Assembly: GCF_002102185.1 (NCBI RefSeq)
Contig: NZ_LQOW01000016.1
Location: 185,024-249,023 of the forward strand
From: Mycobacterium fragae
GTDB lineage: Bacteria > Actinomycetota > Actinomycetes > Mycobacteriales > Mycobacteriaceae
Reading direction: 5' to 3'
DNA length: 64,000 nt
Under the pieces are notes generated by a model that saw only the letters and a program-made list of their open reading frames with translations, was not told where the DNA came from and ran no database searches. Of the stretch, positions 40,107 to 48,307 are shown in pieces. The position numbers were made by a program, and so were the translations under genes. How positions within the stretch are numbered: position 1 is the stretch's first letter; each line of letters opens with the position of its first letter.

Positions 40107-40754
40107 CTACAGGAGCGTCGACCAGTAGTCCCAAAACCGGGCCAAGATCAACAGAAAGACTGCGGTGAACCAGAGCGTGGCGATTGACCACCGCCATCGG
40201 TAGAGCTCGCGCCCCACTGCGCCGCCCCCATTCTCGCCGGCCGGCCGAAACGCGATCGAGGCGACGACCACAAGCAGCGTGATGGTGACCACCCATACCG
40301 CCATGCAATACGGGCAGAGCGCCCCGATGCGGTACAGACTTTGGAAGATCAGCCAGTGCACGAACGCCGCGCCGACCAGTGTCGCGGCCGTCAGCCCGAT
40401 CCAATACCACTGCGGCAGAGGAACATTCGCCACGGCCAGCACACCAGTTACGACGACGACGCTGAATGCCGCGATGCCGATCAATGAATTGGGAAATCCC
40501 AGCACCGAAGCCTGCGGCGTTGTCATCACCGAACCGCATGACACTATCGGGTTGAAGTTGCACGAGGGCACATATGAGGGATTGCGCAAGATCGCGATCT
40601 TCTCAACCGTCAGCGCCGCCGAACCCGCCAGCCCTACCAGCCCGGCGATCAGCACCCACCACGCGCTGGGCAGCGCCACCGACGATGCCGGCACTGACCG
40701 CGATGCCGAATCGCCCAGCGACGGGCCGGGTTCGGCTGACAGCGCGGTGCTCAC
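40107..40754 (-). CDS. Vitamin K epoxide reductase (VKOR) family protein
   Basis: A 215-residue membrane protein with five helices. The active-site CPYC (C147, C150) and loop pair C65/C73 are present. In bacteria lacking DsbB, VKOR re-oxidises DsbA using menaquinone; this matches Rv2968c. The GTG at 40754 overlaps the stop of the DsbA-like gene as GTGA, so the two partners are translated together. Confidence 0.94.
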   Translation of the reverse strand: MSTALSAEPGPSLGDSASRSVPASSVALPSAWWVLIAGLVGLAGSAALTVEKIAILRNPSYVPSCNFNPIVSCGSVMTTPQASVLGFPNSLIGIAAFSVVVVTGVLAVANVPLPQWYWIGLTAATLVGAAFVHWLIFQSLYRIGALCPYCMAVWVVTITLLVVVASIAFRPAGENGGGAVGRELYRWRWSIATLWFTAVFLLILARFWDYWSTLL

Positions 40755-41515
40755 TGCGCCGGCGGAGTCGCCGCCGTGTCGATACCCGGCACATTCCCGA
40801 CGATCTCTTTGATCTTGGCGACAAATGCGTCGGGCGTCGACGGGTCATACTCCTGGCCGTTGATGCGGATGGTCGGGGTGGCGTGAATGCCTGCGGCGGT
40901 AGCCATGCCGTCGACCATCGGCACATACTTGCCGGCCTTGATGCAGCCCGGAACCTTGCCTGCAGCGCCGTCAACCCGGGCGATCTCGATCAGCCGTGCG
41001 TTGTCGGGAAAAGCCGACGCGGTCTCGGCCGGCTGCAGTTCCTTGCTGAACAGCGCGCTGTGGAACCGGCGGAACGCGTCGATGGATTCGTCGGCGACAC
41101 AATAGGCGGCGGCCCCGGCCCGCGACGAGTAATTCTCGTTCCGCGGGCTGTCGAGGATGCTGACCATGTAGTAGTCGGCGGCGATGGCGCCCGTGTCGAT
41201 CAGCTTGGATACCGTCGGCCCGAACGACCGCTCGAAGTTGCCGCAGGCCGGGCAGAGGAAGTCCTCGTAGAACGACACCACCGCCTTGGGGTCGTGGCTG
41301 CCGTCCTTGGTGACCAGTTTGCTCGACGTCACCCGCACCGGCCGCGCGTCGCCGGCGCCCTTCTTGTGATGCGAGATGACGATATAGCCGACGAGGACGA
41401 CGGCGAAGATGACCACGATCGAGGTAAGCCCGATTCTGATCGCCAGATCGCGTCTGCGCCCGGCGGCGTTCAGGTCATAGCCGGGGCGTTTCTGGTTATT
41501 GGCTTTGGCCCCCAT
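40751..41515 (-). CDS. DsbA-like thiol-disulfide oxidoreductase
   Basis: A 254-residue membrane-anchored thioredoxin-fold protein. An N-terminal helix spans about residues 27-49. The active site is FLCPAC (C88, C91), and the cis-Pro loop is ATPTI. Two further cysteines (AAYCVAD and VPGCIKAG) may form the second disulfide reported for mycobacterial DsbA (Rv2969c). It introduces disulfides into exported proteins and is re-oxidised by the VKOR encoded next to it. Confidence 0.94.
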   Translation of the reverse strand: MGAKANNQKRPGYDLNAAGRRRDLAIRIGLTSIVVIFAVVLVGYIVISHHKKGAGDARPVRVTSSKLVTKDGSHDPKAVVSFYEDFLCPACGNFERSFGPTVSKLIDTGAIAADYYMVSILDSPRNENYSSRAGAAAYCVADESIDAFRRFHSALFSKELQPAETASAFPDNARLIEIARVDGAAGKVPGCIKAGKYVPMVDGMATAAGIHATPTIRINGQEYDPSTPDAFVAKIKEIVGNVPGIDTAATPPAQ

Positions 41516-41580
41516 GGGCTGGCTGATCCTCCTGGCGTCGGCGATAGCGCATCTAGCGTACCGGCGCCAGCGGCGGCCGG

Positions 41581-42663
41581 TCAGACCCGGCTGAGGTGGG
41601 CGCGCAATGCCGAGATCAACTCGGAGGTGGCCACGGCACTGCCTCCGCCGAGCGGGAACAGGTTGGCGAAGACATGTGTCAGCGACCCCATCGAGCGTAG
41701 GTCGACGGCGGTACCGGCAGCTCGCAGCGCCGAGGCGTACTGCTCGCCCTCGTCGCGCAGCGGGTCGAAACCCGCGATGGCGATCAGCGCTGGCGGCAAC
41801 CCGGCGAGGTTCTCGGCCAGCAGCGGCGACACCCGCGGATCCGTCCGCTCTAGCTCGGAGGCCCCGAGGTATTGCTCGTGGAACCAGTCCATGTCCCGCT
41901 TGGTCAGCACAAAGCCGTCGGCAAACAGGGTCCGCGACCGGGTCCGGGCGTCGATGTCAGTGATCGGATAGAGCAACCACTGCAGCACCGGCATCGGCTC
42001 GCCGCGGTCGCGCGTCAGCTGAGACACCACGGCTGCGAGGTTGCCGCCCGCGCTGTCGCCACCGACGGCGACCTTGCCGGGGATCGCCCCAAGGTCATCC
42101 ACGTGCTCGCAGGCCCACCGAAACGCCGCGTGGGCGTCGTCGACGGCGGCCGGCGCCGGGTGCTCGGGCGCCAGCCGGTAACCGATCGACAGCACATGGA
42201 TGCCGGCGTCGCGGCAGGTCAACCGGCACAGCGCGTCATGGGTGTCCAGGTCACCGATCACAAAGCCACCGCCGTGGTAGAAGACCAGCAGCGGCGTCGG
42301 CTCGCCGCAGGCCGGGCGGTAGTGCCGGGCCGCGATCTCGCCGGCCGGTCCGGGTATCGACACGTCGCTGACCCCGACGTGGATCTGCGGACCGCTAAAC
42401 GCCCGAGTCATCGCCAGTGCCTGGGCCCGGGAGGCGACCGGGTCCTTGTGGACGGTCAAGCCGTTGATGCCGACGGCTCGCTGTGCAGTCAGCATCAGCT
42501 GCAACGTGGGATCCAGTGTGTTGCCGTCGATCGTGACCGCGCGGCCCCCGGTGAGCAGCCGCGTGGTACCGGTCGGCACCCACGGGATGACCTTGAGGCC
42601 GATGTTGATGGCGACACTGTGCAGTCGGCTGACCCGCGGCGCACCTGGCAGACTTTTCGTCAT
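41581..42663 (-). CDS. lipN: Esterase/lipase LipN (hormone-sensitive lipase family)
   Basis: A 360-residue alpha/beta-hydrolase. Oxyanion motif YHGGGF, nucleophile GDSAGG, catalytic Asp in FDPLRDEG and His in LTHVFANL identify the HSL family, which cleaves short-chain esters. The ATG at 42663 (MTKSLPGAPR) matches LipN (Rv2970c) and has GGGAG 6 nt upstream. This start codon shares the tetranucleotide CATG with the start of the divergent aldo-keto reductase. A longer frame to 42747 is not supported. Confidence 0.92.
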   Translation of the reverse strand: MTKSLPGAPRVSRLHSVAINIGLKVIPWVPTGTTRLLTGGRAVTIDGNTLDPTLQLMLTAQRAVGINGLTVHKDPVASRAQALAMTRAFSGPQIHVGVSDVSIPGPAGEIAARHYRPACGEPTPLLVFYHGGGFVIGDLDTHDALCRLTCRDAGIHVLSIGYRLAPEHPAPAAVDDAHAAFRWACEHVDDLGAIPGKVAVGGDSAGGNLAAVVSQLTRDRGEPMPVLQWLLYPITDIDARTRSRTLFADGFVLTKRDMDWFHEQYLGASELERTDPRVSPLLAENLAGLPPALIAIAGFDPLRDEGEQYASALRAAGTAVDLRSMGSLTHVFANLFPLGGGSAVATSELISALRAHLSRV

Positions 42664-43504
42664 GGCTGCTCCCATAGTCACCCTGAACGACGGTAACGGC
42701 ATTCCCGCCGTCGGCTTCGGTGTCTTCAAGATTCCGCCGACGGACACCGAGCAGGCGGTGGGCGCCGCGCTGCAGGCCGGCTACCGCCATATCGACACCG
42801 CGGCAATGTACAACAACGAACGCGAGACCGGCCGCGCGGTAGCCGCGTCCGGGGTGCCAAGAGAAGAACTGTTCTTGGTCACCAAGCTGTGGAACGCCGA
42901 CCAGGGCTACGACAGCACGCTGACGGCGTTCGAGGCCAGCATGGACCGGCTCGGCGGGTATCTCGAGGAGTATCTGGACTTGTACCTGATCCATTGGCCG
43001 ATGCCCCAGGCCAACAAGTTCGCCGACACCTTCAAGGCGTTCGCCCACCTGCGCGACCAAGGCCGGATTCGCTCCATCGGGGTAAGCAATTTCGAGCCCG
43101 AGCATCTCAAGGTCCTCATCGACGCCACCGGGATTGTGCCCGCCGTCAACCAAGTCGAGTTGCATCCACGATTTCCGCAGACCGCGTTGCGGGACGTGCA
43201 CGCCCGCCTGGGCATTGCGACCGAGGCGTGGGCGCCGCTGGGCCAGGGTTCGCTGCTGACGCATCCGAGCGTCACCGCGGTCGCCGAGCGCTGCGGCCGG
43301 ACACCGGCGCAGGTGTTGATTCGGTGGCATCTTCAGCTCGGTAATATCGTGATCCCCAAGTCGGTGAACCCCACGCGGATTGCGAGCAACTTCGACGTGT
43401 TCGATTTCGAACTCAGCGCAGCGGACATGGCGGCGATCTCCTCGCTCGATGACGGGAACCGGCTTGGCCCTGATCCACGAACCTTCAATTTCACAGGCAG
43501 GTGA
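42662..43504 (+). CDS. Aldo-keto reductase 1 (AKR5-like)
   Basis: A 280-residue NADPH-dependent aldo-keto reductase. The catalytic tetrad is visible: D and Y in DTAAMYNNE, K in LVTKLW, H in LIHWP. The C-terminal cofactor segment has IPKSVNPTRIASNFDVF. It reduces aldehydes/ketones, physiologically perhaps methylglyoxal-type carbonyls. The ATG at 42662 has no ribosome site and overlaps the lipN start; a leaderless transcript is possible. It directly abuts a second AKR. I recall only the second in M. tuberculosis. Confidence 0.9.
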   Translation: MAAPIVTLNDGNGIPAVGFGVFKIPPTDTEQAVGAALQAGYRHIDTAAMYNNERETGRAVAASGVPREELFLVTKLWNADQGYDSTLTAFEASMDRLGGYLEEYLDLYLIHWPMPQANKFADTFKAFAHLRDQGRIRSIGVSNFEPEHLKVLIDATGIVPAVNQVELHPRFPQTALRDVHARLGIATEAWAPLGQGSLLTHPSVTAVAERCGRTPAQVLIRWHLQLGNIVIPKSVNPTRIASNFDVFDFELSAADMAAISSLDDGNRLGPDPRTFNFTGR

Positions 43505-44353
43505 ATGACCTTGACCGGCGAGTCGGGCGCCGTCCCTTCGGTAGCACTCAATGACGAGAACACGATGCCGGTATTGGGCCTCGGCGTCGCCGAATTGTCC
43601 GACGCCGAAACCGAGCGCGCGGTATCGGCGGCGCTGGAGATGGGCTACCGGCTCATTGACACCGCCGCGGTATACGGCAACGAAGAAGCCGTCGGGCGCG
43701 CGATCGCGGCCTCCGGGATTCCCCGCGCCGAATTGTTCGTCACAACCAAGCTGGCCAACGCCGACCAGGGTTTCACCACCACCCAGGAGGCCTGCAAGGT
43801 CAGCCTGGAGCGGCTCGGCTTGGAGTATCTCGATCTCTACCTGATCCACTGGCCTGCCGCACAACTGGGAAAGTATGTGGACAGTTGGGGCGGCTTGATC
43901 CAGTGCCGTGCACAAGGTTTGACCCGCTCGATCGGAGTGTGCAACTTCACCGAGGAGCATCTGTCGACGGTTATAGAGCTGTCGTTTGTCACGCCCGCGG
44001 TCAACCAGATCGAGTTGCATCCGTTGCTCAACCAGGCCGAGCTGCGCGCGGTCAACGCCCAGCACAACATCGTCACCGAGGCGTACAGCCCGCTGGGCAT
44101 CGGCCGGCTTTTGGAGAACCCAACGGTGACTTCCATCGCCGCCGAATACAGCCGCACCCCGGCACAGGTGCTGATCCGGTGGAGCCTGCAGCTGGGCAAC
44201 GTCGTCATCCCGCGTTCGGCCAACCCGGAGCGCATCGCCAGCAACTTCGACATCTTCGATTTCGAACTGGCCGCCGAGCACATGGACGCCCTCAACGGGC
44301 TCAACGACGGCACCCGGCTGCGTGAGGATCCGCTGACCTACACCGGTGTCTGA
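43505..44353 (+). CDS. Aldo-keto reductase 2 (Rv2971 type)
   Basis: A 282-residue aldo-keto reductase with the same tetrad ([21 protein letters not shown]) and cofactor motif [17 protein letters not shown]. It aligns throughout with Rv2971 ([13 protein letters not shown]..., [11 protein letters not shown]). Its ATG follows the TGA of the first AKR with no gap, so they are translationally coupled. The two are tandem paralogues. It probably helps detoxify reactive carbonyls. Confidence 0.92.
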   Translation: MTLTGESGAVPSVALNDENTMPVLGLGVAELSDAETERAVSAALEMGYRLIDTAAVYGNEEAVGRAIAASGIPRAELFVTTKLANADQGFTTTQEACKVSLERLGLEYLDLYLIHWPAAQLGKYVDSWGGLIQCRAQGLTRSIGVCNFTEEHLSTVIELSFVTPAVNQIELHPLLNQAELRAVNAQHNIVTEAYSPLGIGRLLENPTVTSIAAEYSRTPAQVLIRWSLQLGNVVIPRSANPERIASNFDIFDFELAAEHMDALNGLNDGTRLREDPLTYTGV

Positions 44354-44468
44354 ATCCAATATGGCGCAGGCCGCGGCGGGCTAGGATACCGCTCACAGCG
44401 CCGCGCCAGCGAACTCTTTGGCAAGAGCCAGCAACCCCGGAGCGGCCAATGATCCACCGGGAGCAGCA

Positions 44469-45362
44469 ATGGACAGAATCTCGCGCGGTTGGGCGCTGAC
44501 GAAGCAGAGCTGGGAAGTTTTGACGCGCGACCGATCACTGGTGATCTTCCCAATCCTGTCGACCCTCTTCGCGATCCTCGCCGTGATCGCAATCTGGGTG
44601 CCGGCCTTGCTCATCGGCGGCGTGTTCGAGGGCAGGCAGGTGGACCAACAGAATCCCGTCTATTGGGTCGCCGGGGTGGCCATGGCCTATGTGTCGACGT
44701 TCATCGCCATCTTTTTCAATGTTGCGCTCGCCGCTTGCGCCGCTCGCTCGATGCGCGGGGAAGACACCAAGGTCGGCGAGGGGATCAGCGCCGCCGCGAA
44801 CCGGCTCGGCCCGATCCTCGGCTGGAGCTTCGTGACAACCACCGTCGGCCTGATCCTGCGAGCGATCGAAGACCGGGTACCGCTCGCGGGCAAGATCGTG
44901 GTCTGGCTGGCCGGCGCCGCGTGGGCCGTCGCAACATTCTTCGTGGTCCCGGTGGTCGCGCTCGAGGGCACCGGGCCGTTGGACTCGCTGAAACGCTCGG
45001 CGGCCGTCGTCAAGGCCCGTTGGGGCGAGGGCGCGACGGGCGCGGCCACGATCGGCGTGGTGACCTTCCTGGTCAGCTTCGCGATCGCGGTGGTCGGCGG
45101 CGTGGGCTTCAGCGCGCTGGCCGGGGCCGGGCTGCCGTTGCTGGCCGGCGCATTCGTGGCCCTCGCGGTCGCGGCCATCCTCGTCGTCTCGTTCATCTCC
45201 AGTGCGCTGAGCCAGATCTTCCGCGTCGCCGTCTACCAGTACGCGGTCACCGGCGCGGCGCCGGGCGGGTTCGACGGCCGGCTGCTGCAGGCCGCATTCA
45301 CGGGAGGCACACGGCCTCAACGAAACTACGGAGCGGATCCCACCACCGGGCGCCCGTTGTGA
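44469..45362 (+). CDS. DUF6159-like integral membrane protein
   Basis: A 297-residue membrane protein with about six helices (FPILSTLFAILAVIAIW; AYVSTFIAIFFNVALAACAA; VWLAGAAWAVATFFVVPVVALEG; AIAVVGGVGFSALAGAGLPL). The soluble start MDRISRGWALTKQSWEVL is typical of the family. Its function is unknown. The ATG at 44469 has GGGAG upstream; a TTG at 44418 in frame is less likely. It converges on the HNH gene with a 10-bp gap. Confidence 0.82.
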   Translation: MDRISRGWALTKQSWEVLTRDRSLVIFPILSTLFAILAVIAIWVPALLIGGVFEGRQVDQQNPVYWVAGVAMAYVSTFIAIFFNVALAACAARSMRGEDTKVGEGISAAANRLGPILGWSFVTTTVGLILRAIEDRVPLAGKIVVWLAGAAWAVATFFVVPVVALEGTGPLDSLKRSAAVVKARWGEGATGAATIGVVTFLVSFAIAVVGGVGFSALAGAGLPLLAGAFVALAVAAILVVSFISSALSQIFRVAVYQYAVTGAAPGGFDGRLLQAAFTGGTRPQRNYGADPTTGRPL

Positions 45363-45372
45363 CGGCGTCGCA

Positions 45373-46086
45373 CTAGGCCGCGGGACAGGTTCCTGCAGCC
45401 TGACGCAGCACATCGGCCGAAGCCTGGTCGACCGGGAGCGCGTAACCCCGTGCCACGGCGATGAACTGCATGGCGTACTGGCACCAAAACGCGTGATTCG
45501 GCGGCATCCACAGGGCCGGTTGGGAATCGCCCTTGTCCTCGTTTGCCTTGCCGGACACCGCCAGCAGGTTGGCCGGGTCGTTGGCAAAGCGGGTCCGTTG
45601 GGCATCAGGCCAGCCGTAGGCCCCCATGTCCCAGGCCAGCGCCAGCGGCACGATGTGATCGATTTGCACCGACGCTCCGATTCCGGCGCCGCGATGGAAG
45701 TCGATGGTGGCGTTGGTGTACGGGTCGTGCAGTGTGCCGGTCGCGACGGCGTCGGGGCAGCGTTTGATCGACACATATGTCTTGTCGACGAGGTCACGGT
45801 TGAGAATGTCGTCGCGGGTGTCGCATCCGTTGTAGCCGCCGGGTGCATCGGTCTCATCGGTCCAGGCCTCGCCGAACGCGGCGCGACGGTAGTCATAGCG
45901 ATGGATCCTGGCCGGCACCACCGCGATTCCGCCCAATACGTCGACACCGGGCTGCACCGTCGGCACGTCGGCCTGCGCGGAGAACTCGTCGGCGCGCTGT
46001 CCCGCCGACGATTCCAGCACCTGATAGGCGACCAGTATGGCGAGCACCGCGATCGCCGCCAGCCACAGCAACGTTTTCCGGCTCAA
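45373..46086 (-). CDS. Secreted/anchored HNH endonuclease (DUF1524-like), TTG start
   Basis: A 237-residue protein with an N-terminal hydrophobic segment (LLWLAAIAVLAILVAYQV) acting as signal anchor, then an extracytoplasmic HNH nuclease fold: YNGCDTRDDILNRDL, IDHIVPLALAWDMGA and NLLAVSGKANEDKGD. Four cysteines could form disulfides. The TTG at 46086 overlaps the recG stop as TTGA and gives exactly the length I recall for Rv2972c. It may degrade extracellular DNA; this is an inference. Confidence 0.85.
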   Translation of the reverse strand: MSRKTLLWLAAIAVLAILVAYQVLESSAGQRADEFSAQADVPTVQPGVDVLGGIAVVPARIHRYDYRRAAFGEAWTDETDAPGGYNGCDTRDDILNRDLVDKTYVSIKRCPDAVATGTLHDPYTNATIDFHRGAGIGASVQIDHIVPLALAWDMGAYGWPDAQRTRFANDPANLLAVSGKANEDKGDSQPALWMPPNHAFWCQYAMQFIAVARGYALPVDQASADVLRQAAGTCPAA

Positions 46087-48305
46087 GACTTGTCCAGGTA
46101 GTCGATGCGCTCCGTGCCGGTGAATGGTGCCGCCAGCAGTGTCAATCCGGGATGCGCCGGCTCGTCGTCGTAGACCTGTTCGCACAGCTCCCGAGCCGCC
46201 TCGATGATTTGTCGGTGCTGAGCCAGCGACAGCAACCGCAGCGTGATGGCACGGCCGGATTGGTTGCGGCCCAATACATCTCCCTCCCTACGCTCCTCGA
46301 GATCGAGGTCAGCCAACTTGAACCCGTCGAGTGTGGCGGCGACGGCCTGTAGTCGCCGGCCGGCATGAGAATCGGGCGATGACCACGTCGCGAGCAGGCA
46401 CAGGCTCGGATGCGACCCGCGGCCGATGCGGCCACGCAGCTGATGCAACTGGCTGATGCCGAACCGGTCGGCGTCCATCACCAGCATCACGGTCGCATTT
46501 GGCACGTCGACGCCGACCTCGATGACCGTAGTGCACACCAGCACGTCGATGTCGCCGGCGCGAAACGCCGCCATCACTGCGTCCTTCTCCTCAGCGGAGA
46601 GCCGCCCATGCATGAGTCCAAGCCGCAGGTTTGCCAGTTCCCGTCGGCGCAGGCGCGCGAACAGGTCTACCGCTGTCTCCGAACGTCTTCCGCCCTCTTC
46701 GACCGGACCGCCGTTGTCGCTCTCATCGATTCGGGGCGCCACCACATAGGCCTGATGGCCGGCGGCGACCTCCTCGATGATGCGCCGCCAGGCCCGGTCC
46801 AGCCAGGCCGGCTTGTCTTTGACGAAGATGGTGTTGGTGCTGATCGGCTGTCGCCCGCGGGGAAGTTCGCGCAGCGTCGAGGTCTCCAGGTCGCCGTAGA
46901 CGGTCAACGCAACGGTCCGCGGTATCGGGGTCGCCGTCATCACCAGCAGATGCGGCGTGGTGCCCGCAGGGGCCTTGGCCCGCAACTGGTCTCGCTGCTC
47001 GACACCGAACCGGTGCTGCTCGTCGACGACGACCATGCCCAGCCGGTGAAACTCCACCGCCTCTTGCAGCAGGGCGTGGGTGCCGACGACAATGCCGACC
47101 TGGCCGCTGGCGACCTCACCGAGAACCTGTTTCTTCTGCGCAGCGGACATCGAGCCGGTCAGCAGCGCCACCCGGGTGGCGTCCTCGGCGCCGCCGAGCT
47201 GGCCGGCCATGGCCAGCGGTCCCAATACCTGATTCATGGATTGAAGATGTTGCGCGGCAAGGACTTCCGTCGGCGCCAATAGGGCGCACTGGTAGCCGGC
47301 GTCGATCATCTGCAGCATCGCAAGCACCGCGAGGATGGTCTTGCCCGAGCCCACTTCACCCTGCAGCAGCCGGTTCATCGGTCGCGTCGCCGCGATTTCT
47401 GCGGACAGCACTTTTAGTACGTCACGTTGGCCGGTGGTCAGTTCGAATGGCAAGCGCTGCAACAGTTGTTGTGCCAATCCGTCCGGGCGCGGTGCCGCCG
47501 CCGGCCCGGATTGAGAGAGTTCGCCGTGGCGACGAGATACCAGCGCCCACTGCAACCCGACCGCCTCGTCGAAGGTCAGCCGCTCTCGGGCACGCCGCCG
47601 CTCTGCCTCGTCTTCGGCCAGGTGAATGGCCCGCAGTGCCTCGTCTTCGGAAATCAGGCCATGTTCGGCCAGCACCGCGTCCGGTAGCAGCTCGGGAACC
47701 GGGTCGAGCACGTCGAGCACCTGTCGCACGCAGGAGAAGATGTCCCAGCTCTGCAGCTTGGTGCTGGCCGGATAGATCGGGTAGAACGCCCGCTCGAACT
47801 CCGATTGCAGCACCTCGCCACTGACCGCCTGCGAGGCGTGAGCGATCATGCGCAGCGATCTGCTGCCGTGCTGCTTGCCGTCCGCGGAGTCCAGCACCAG
47901 GAAATCGGGATGAGTGAGTTGCATGGTGCCCCGGAAATATCCCACCTCTCCGGAGAGCATCACCCGGGTCCCTCTGACCAGCTGATCCTCGAACCACTTC
48001 TTGGTGTTGAAGAACGTGGCGGTAACCTTGCTTCGCCCGGAGCCGATCGTGATGATCAGGTATTTCTCTTTGGGGCGCTTCTTCATCGGCCTCGACACAG
48101 CGCCGGTGATCACGTCGACGAGCGTGACGTGTTCACCCTCGGGCGGCCGCTCCTTGTCGGCGCCACGCACCGTCGTGCCTTCGAGGTAGCTGCGCGGGTA
48201 ATGGCGCAACAGGTCGTCGACCGTGCGCATGCCGAAGACCTCACCGAGGGGGCGGGCGGACTTTGCGCCGATGACGTAATCCAGCCGGTCGGTCAGCGTC
48301 GCCAC
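46083..48305 (-). CDS. recG: ATP-dependent DNA helicase RecG
   Basis: A 740-residue branch-migration helicase that remodels stalled forks and Holliday junctions. The N-terminal wedge/OB domain spans about 1-260, then come the helicase lobes with GEVGSGKT (Walker A), DEQHRFG (DEXH), TATPIPRT, and in lobe 2 LMHGRLSAEEKD and QLRGRIGRG. The GTG at 48305 is 2 bp after the DAK2 gene stop. The stop overlaps the HNH gene. Confidence 0.97.
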   Translation of the reverse strand: MATLTDRLDYVIGAKSARPLGEVFGMRTVDDLLRHYPRSYLEGTTVRGADKERPPEGEHVTLVDVITGAVSRPMKKRPKEKYLIITIGSGRSKVTATFFNTKKWFEDQLVRGTRVMLSGEVGYFRGTMQLTHPDFLVLDSADGKQHGSRSLRMIAHASQAVSGEVLQSEFERAFYPIYPASTKLQSWDIFSCVRQVLDVLDPVPELLPDAVLAEHGLISEDEALRAIHLAEDEAERRRARERLTFDEAVGLQWALVSRRHGELSQSGPAAAPRPDGLAQQLLQRLPFELTTGQRDVLKVLSAEIAATRPMNRLLQGEVGSGKTILAVLAMLQMIDAGYQCALLAPTEVLAAQHLQSMNQVLGPLAMAGQLGGAEDATRVALLTGSMSAAQKKQVLGEVASGQVGIVVGTHALLQEAVEFHRLGMVVVDEQHRFGVEQRDQLRAKAPAGTTPHLLVMTATPIPRTVALTVYGDLETSTLRELPRGRQPISTNTIFVKDKPAWLDRAWRRIIEEVAAGHQAYVVAPRIDESDNGGPVEEGGRRSETAVDLFARLRRRELANLRLGLMHGRLSAEEKDAVMAAFRAGDIDVLVCTTVIEVGVDVPNATVMLVMDADRFGISQLHQLRGRIGRGSHPSLCLLATWSSPDSHAGRRLQAVAATLDGFKLADLDLEERREGDVLGRNQSGRAITLRLLSLAQHRQIIEAARELCEQVYDDEPAHPGLTLLAAPFTGTERIDYLDKS

Positions 48306-48307
48306 GG

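Noticed and set aside
42395..44359. 654-codon open frame on the minus strand
   Set aside because: It lies opposite two intact aldo-keto reductases and has no recognisable motif.
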